Positions 59,225 through 64,000 of a DNA stretch of 64,000 nt are shown in pieces; position 1 is the first letter of the stretch; the number at the start of each line of letters is the position of its first letter. Position numbers and translations under genes: made by a program. Under the pieces are notes generated by a model. It saw only the letters and a program-made list of their open reading frames with translations, did no database searches and had not been told where the DNA came from. The DNA is from Elgaria multicarinata webbii (taxonomy: Eukaryota > Chordata > Lepidosauria > Squamata > Anguidae). Where the stretch lies: positions 93,418,226 to 93,482,225 of the forward strand of contig NC_086178.1 in the NCBI RefSeq assembly GCF_023053635.1. The letters are read 5' to 3'.

Positions 59225-59405
59225 GGCCTCATACATGATCCTCCTCTCTATTTTATCCTCTCAACAACCCTGCGAGGTAGGTTAAGCTGAGAGACAGTGA
59301 CTGGCCCAAAGTCACACAGTGAGCTTTATAGCTGAGTGAAGACTTGAACCTGCGCCTCCCCAGTTCCAGTCCAACATCCTAACCACTACACTACACTGGG
59401 TCTCC
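59225..59405 (-). mobile_element. tRNA-derived SINE (MIR-like)
   Basis: Minus strand: a tRNA-like head GTGTAGTGTAGTGGTTAGGA with a B box AGGTTCAAGTC, then AGCTCACTGTGTGACTTTGG, CTCAGCTTAACCTACCTCGC and GAGGATAAAATAGAGAGGAG. Nearly complete. Confidence 0.82.
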
Positions 59406-60031
59406 AATAACTTAACAATAAATTCTTTATCATGCATCAAGCACCTACAGTAGCAACACGGTCAAACCAGCTAAATAGAATTTTAATACTATCTGGTTCT
59501 TTTAATAGGGAAAGGGCCATCATTCTGTAGTGGAGCACAGAGATGTGCGGATTTTGTTTAATCCATTCTACGTGTGTTTTGCAGATTGTCAGGCGTCTTT
59601 CATTCCATTATCTCCTCGTTGATTAAATCAGATTCCCCAACCCCCTTTGGAAAAATACGCAAGGACATTGGGCGCAATTTACCATCACTTTTGCCAGTCC
59701 GCAATATCTTGCGCATTTTTCTTAATGCTACAAGCAGACAAGCCAAGAAAGTAAAAAACACACCAGACTGTATATCCATGGAACCTTTGCAACTCAGAAG
59801 GTGTCAGTCTGCTGCGGAACCCATGGGTTGAATTCATAGAAATCCAAAGTCATTTGAATCCATTTTGGATTTCTCTGACATCCGTAGTTTGAACCCTGGT
59901 ATCTCCAGGGAGAGCTGGGAAAGAGCTCCGTCTAAAACCCTGGCGAGTCACTGGCAGTCAGTGTCGACAACACCATATCGCAGCTTCCTACGTTCCTTCT
60001 GCATAGTAATAAAGCCAAGATGTGCTCTTAC

Positions 60032-60151
60032 CTCATCTAGCTTGGTTTGCCTACATGGGAAAGAAAATGTGAACCCCATCGGTACTTTCTTGTCCTTGAT
60101 TTCCTGCTTCTCCATGAAATCTCCTAAACATTCAGCGACGTGATCAAAAAG
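60032..60151 (-). CDS. HK1: HK1 exon 4 (first HK1 exon in the window)
   Basis: The exon is 120 nt. Encodes [20 protein letters not shown] and [29 protein letters not shown] is the N-lobe hexokinase signature. It starts in phase 0 after TTCTCAG and ends GAG|GTAAGA. Exons 1-3 (mitochondrial anchor, start of the N-lobe and its ATP phosphate-1 loop) were looked for to the right and not found. Confidence 0.95.
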
Positions 60152-60807
60152 CTGAGAAGGAAAAGAAAATGACATTAGAAAGTCAATTTTTTAAAAAAAA
60201 AATAATCTCCATCCTCACAAGTTCTACTGAAAAAATTAGAAAAATAATTAAGAGAATCCATACCAACACGGACTATTTTGGTGGCAGCCCCATGAACCCA
60301 TAAAACACTTGAAAATCAAAGGCTACTGATATGCGTTTCAATGAAACCGAATAAATCCTCATACGGGAGTGGGGGAATCCTTTGTGAGCAAGGCTGCGGC
60401 AAACTTAAACGCACTTACGTGTAAGCAAATCCAAAAGAAACGAATGGGATGGTAAACAAGGTTATGTCAGGAGAGTGCAGCAAAGCCCAATGCAGACATA
60501 ATGTTCTAATCATAGTTAGGAGATTGCAAAATTCTCACTGACACCCTCGATCCTAACTCCCCTTCCCTTTCTGAATTCCCTGCTCCGTTCTTTTTTCAAA
60601 ATCAGTGTTCTATGCACGCTGATCTTGCTCTACTAAACCACCGTGAGCTTCAAAGTTGGTGTCAATGATCAGAACCAAGTGTGGACAACCTGGTTTGAGC
60701 TAGCCATGATTTAGTATACATGTAAGGCTAATCAAAGTTAACTGCAAAAAGAGACAGGATGGGGAAATGTCCAGAGGGAGAGGGCATGAAGAAATACATG
60801 ACTCATC

Positions 60808-60897
60808 AACATATTGGATTCCTGCACTGAGCAGGGGGTTGGACTCGATGGCCTTATAGGCCCCTTCCAACTCTACTATTCTATGATTCTATATTCT
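60808..60897 (+). mobile_element. CR1 LINE 3' end
   Basis: GCAGGGGGTTGGACTCGATG, GGCCCCTTCCAACTCTACTA and the tail ATTCTATGATTCTATATTCT: the classic CR1 terminus with its 8-bp tail unit. Confidence 0.92.
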
Positions 60898-63320
60898 TGA
60901 ACTTCATTCTAATTACAGTCAGGAGATTGGAAACACTCCATCTGTACTGGGCATTTGGAATAGACATTTTGATGGGTATTATTCAGGGCCTTTTGATGCC
61001 ACACTTTAACAACAGAATGATATGGGATTTACAGTGGGATGCCCACTGAGCAGGTTAAAACCTCTATGAACAAGTATCTATATTTAGAAGGCTAAGCAAC
61101 ATTCATACATCCAAAAGAAACAAGTAACCCAAATAGATATTTTGGATTCAATCCTGAGCCATTTTGTGATGCTGGAAAACTGTTGCTCCTTGATTCAAGG
61201 AGCTCAACACCCAACCGCCACTTATTTAACAATTACTATTAGACATCAGGAAGTTGACCTGAACTTCTTTTGGACTTGGAAGTGAGGGAGACAGGAGAAG
61301 GCAAAGGGAACATCAGGACCTGCTCCAACCTGCCAGAAGATAAGAGAGGAAGCAGGACCATTCCACCAGGCCTGCTGGCAGTCTACTCAGCATTTTTCCT
61401 CTTCCCTCCACATCCGTTTTCCCTTTTGTGCTGTATCTTTTTAGATTGCAAGCCTGCAGGTATGGACTGCCATTTTTTGCTGATTGATTGTAAGGCACTC
61501 CAGATGCCTTTTTTGGCCAAGCAGCAGGATAAAAATGCTTTAAATAAAAATAATAAATAATACTTACTAGAGAAATGGCTTTCTGGAACTAATTAGGGTA
61601 ATGCTGGAAAAGGAACGTTCTGTTTTGGTCAAAAAAAGTGATTTGCCCCTTCCATACCGCCCTCCTTCCCAAACTCTACTTTTCATGCATCCATTTTCGG
61701 TTTACAGCTTCTAAAGGCTTTGGTGAATCATAACCAGAATGCTGATCCCATGCAGAGCAAAATGTCTTATCTCATTCTTTAAAGTCACACACCCAGAGGT
61801 TGTTTAATATTTCATATATGTAGGGTGCTTCTTTGTTTTCTTAAAGGCAGCAGACTTTGCACAGCTCTATACGGATTTATGGCTTTCAGTACTGCAGTTC
61901 TTTCCATGCTATGGAGCAGGCGTGACAAAGCACTATGATACTGAATTGGGAAATGGCAGCACAGCCTGGCAAGACGGCCAAACCATGGAGCATCAAGAAG
62001 GCTGCTCCAGCATTTGATCTTACATGTTTTGTTGCAAATGCAACACAACATTGGACTGCACAGAAAGTTTCAGTTTCAAGTACTGGTACAGGTGTGCCTT
62101 CAACAAAATCAAACATGCAACACTTGGACTTCAGAGCCAAAAACACGGATAATTTGACTCCTAATGTGATCAAATCTGAATTAACCTGCCCTGAATTGAT
62201 ATTTCACTGAGAACAAGTACAGGAAAGCCCCCCCCCCGCCCAAAAAAATCTGGTAAACAAAAGTAATTTGCAATGCAGAGTTCTGCCCAAAAATATGCCT
62301 AGGACACAATCCAGGCACCTGAACGTTTTGACTCTGATTCATTAAAATGTTATTATAGTGACTAAGAAATGGAAACATGCATTTCCAGTTCTAGAACTAA
62401 CACATATTTTACGTGATCCATCCAATGCCGGTGACCAACCCAACTTTAAATAACGGTTAGAGTTCATACAAAGTGTGATTATTACCAAATTACAGGTAAA
62501 ATAAGATATTGCTCAAAGGAACATACAGACTGTCCTCATCAGTCCAAAACCGACCGTGCTACAAACAAGGCCTTTTGACCATAGCACCACTGAAATGGTT
62601 CTCTTTCATCAGCCATAATCAACTAGGCCAATTCGGACATTTCCTAGCGCCACATCTACATGCTGTAGTGACAGGCCGATGTTTTCAAGAGGCAAATAGC
62701 AGGAAGCGTGCAGGCAAAGCCTGGGGCCTGCTCGCTCAAAATGGGCATTTTTGCAACAGCAATGTCAACGATTCCTCATATGAGTGCTGCTGCCTGGCCC
62801 GGCAGGCCAAATCACTGTCGCTTAGGCTCAGCAGCCATCCTGCCAGGATTTAGGGTCCCCATTGTCAAGGCTTATCCTGGGAAAAGCAAGAGAAATGGCA
62901 ATGGAGAGCGTAAGGTAGGCTAAAAGAAAAATGGCAGCCATCTTGAGAGTGGATTCCAATACCTGGAACTTACACAGGAGCTTTTAGTGGAGGAAGTCGG
63001 AGAAACTCCTCCAGCCTGTCTCGGCTTCACCAACCATCCATGTAGCTCCTACAAGCTCGAGTTGCTGGCCGCAAAATGTATACACATGGGCAAATATATG
63101 TGTTCCAAGAGCAAAAGAGAGAAAGATCTTTCATTTAAAATAAATGTAGAGGCTCTGCTGTACAAGGAAATATGGCAAGCAGGTGAAGCAGCTGAATTCG
63201 GAACCAGGGACACGAACAAGAAATAACGGATATTTTCCATTACATGTGGGTGTTAAAATCCTATAAACGGGCTTCTTCTTACAGAGCATTTGTATTCATT
63301 TATAATATTTATAGAAAGGA

Positions 63321-63521
63321 CTGTTCAGACAACACACTAAGCCATGGTTAGGCTGATAACCCTTTTGTAGCAAATAGCTAATGAGAACTTTTAGAACATG
63401 GTTATGTAGCCACCATGGTTTCTGCAGCCACCATGGTTAGGGCTGGTTCACATGACACGCTAAGCTATAATGTTTAGCTCAAAATGCTTAACCACTGTGA
63501 CTTAGCATGTCATCTGAACAG
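63321..63521. mobile_element. Palindromic MITE (CTGTTCAG family), complete 201-bp copy
   Basis: CTGTTCAGACAACACACTAA and GCCATGGTTA on the left mirror TAACCACTGTGACTTAGCAT and GTCATCTGAACAG on the right. It serves as the reference for the split copy at 7050-9444 and the partial copies at 51368 and 63668. Confidence 0.85.
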
Positions 63522-63544
63522 AGTTGAACTTTTCTCTGCGGACC

Positions 63545-63668
63545 TCAAGGAAGTATATATGGTTGTCTCCCTCACCTCATTCTTGCAACAACCCTGTAAG
63601 GTAGGCTCAGTTGAGAGATGACTGGTCCAAGATCTGTGAGCTTAATGGCTCAGAGAGGATCTGAACCT
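63545..63668 (-). mobile_element. tRNA-derived SINE (MIR-like), partial
   Basis: CCTCACCTCATTCTTGCAAC, AACCCTGTAAGGTAGGCTCA and GAGGATCTGAACCTGAGTAT are the inverted body and B-box part. Its upstream end abuts the next MITE. Confidence 0.7.
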
Positions 63669-63768
63669 GAGTATCTACATAACCATGTTTAAACACGCTC
63701 ACTAACTATTTACTGCAGAAGGGTTAGTGGTCTAACTATGGCTTAGCACGTTGTCTGTACAGGCCCTA
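63668..63768. mobile_element. Partial MITE (CTGTTCAG family), inverted
   Basis: ACATAACCATGTTTAAACAC, GCTCACTAACTATTTACTGC and AAGGGTTAGTGGTCTAACTA are the reverse of the left half of the 63321 copy. It ends TTGTCTGTACAGGCC. Confidence 0.75.
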
Positions 63769-64000
63769 CGTGTTGTTTGTGATTTGACATTGATTGCTTT
63801 ATGGTCATCCCAAAATATGATAATAAAGATAAAGATGAGTATAATAAATGTATAAAGAAAATGAAACAAACTAACAGCAGTAAATATCTTAACTCACAAT
63901 TGGGGCTTCATTTTCATGCCCACAGTCATGATTTTAAGCTGACTGTCAATTCAACTAGTCATCACTGCATAGAAACAGCTCAGTTTGAAATGAAAAAACT

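Larger units (their letters stand above)
57270..60031 (-). other. HK1: HK1 intron 4
   Basis: Non-coding. Contains a LINE fragment (57690-58330), tRNA SINEs on the minus strand (58619-58757, 59225-59405), an L2-like LINE end (59020-59214) and a probable transposon starting near 59528. Nothing is named in 57290-57680 and 58340-58610. Confidence 0.85.
60152..64000 (-). other. HK1: HK1 intron 3 (partial, runs off the window)
   Basis: Non-coding. Contains a CR1 3' end (60808-60897), an L2-like tail near 61500, a C-run at 62228, CTGTTCAG-family MITEs (63321-63521, 63668-63768) and a MIR-like SINE (63545-63668). The stretches 61570-62220 and 62240-63300 hold nothing I can name; open frames there have no recognisable product. 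Confidence 0.75.

Noticed and set aside
61935-62210. 91-codon open frame in HK1 intron 3
   Set aside because: No recognisable domain, no splice or start context, and it sits inside an intron; kept as unexplained sequence only.
60152-64000. Search for HK1 exon 3 (IALDLGGSSFR block)
   Set aside because: No such block or its reverse complement was seen in any frame, so exons 1-3 are placed beyond the window rather than declared lost.

Overview
This is vertebrate nuclear DNA, most likely from a squamate reptile (a lizard). It has split genes with GT-AG introns and very dense interspersed repeats: CR1, L2-like, RTE-BovB and L1 LINEs, tRNA-derived SINEs, and many hAT-like miniature transposons. 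Together with the vertebrate gene order TSPAN15-TACR2-HK1, that repeat set points to a squamate. The exact species cannot be read from the window.

Layout. Positions 1-2644 hold the 5' end of TSPAN15 on the minus strand: coding exon 1 at 2549-2644 in a CpG island, with intron 1 running off the left edge. After a repeat-filled spacer comes the complete TACR2 gene (neurokinin-2 / tachykinin receptor 2) on the plus strand, with five coding exons between about 12773 and 26455. After a second spacer, HK1 (hexokinase 1) runs on the minus strand from its stop codon at 32848 up to exon 4 at 60151. Exons 1-3 must lie beyond position 64000. The 15 HK1 exons found encode 792 residues, which plus about 125 for the missing exons matches the usual 917-residue enzyme. 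TACR2 and HK1 converge tail to tail, and TSPAN15 and TACR2 are divergent, the same relative order as on human chromosome 10q22.

The genes do not form an operon-like unit. TSPAN15 is a membrane tetraspanin that works with ADAM10, TACR2 is a Gq-coupled peptide receptor, and HK1 is the housekeeping glucose kinase of glycolysis. Their linkage is ancient synteny.

The rest of the sequence is introns and spacers built largely from transposon remains. The clearest are two BovB copies with target-site duplications, a three-layer nest of transposons at 7050-9444, a 627-bp hAT-type element with an exact 8-bp duplication (19531-20157), several long near-perfect palindromes (28166-28298, 41961-42098, 47714-47967, 55230-55612, 56327-56500), a truncated L1 with a 14-bp duplication, and a diverged 318-bp tandem duplication in TACR2 intron 1.

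I found no convincing undescribed biological system. The most biologically interesting coding observation is that TACR2 has Ser in place of the nearly invariant Asn of the NPxxY motif, together with ERY in place of DRY.
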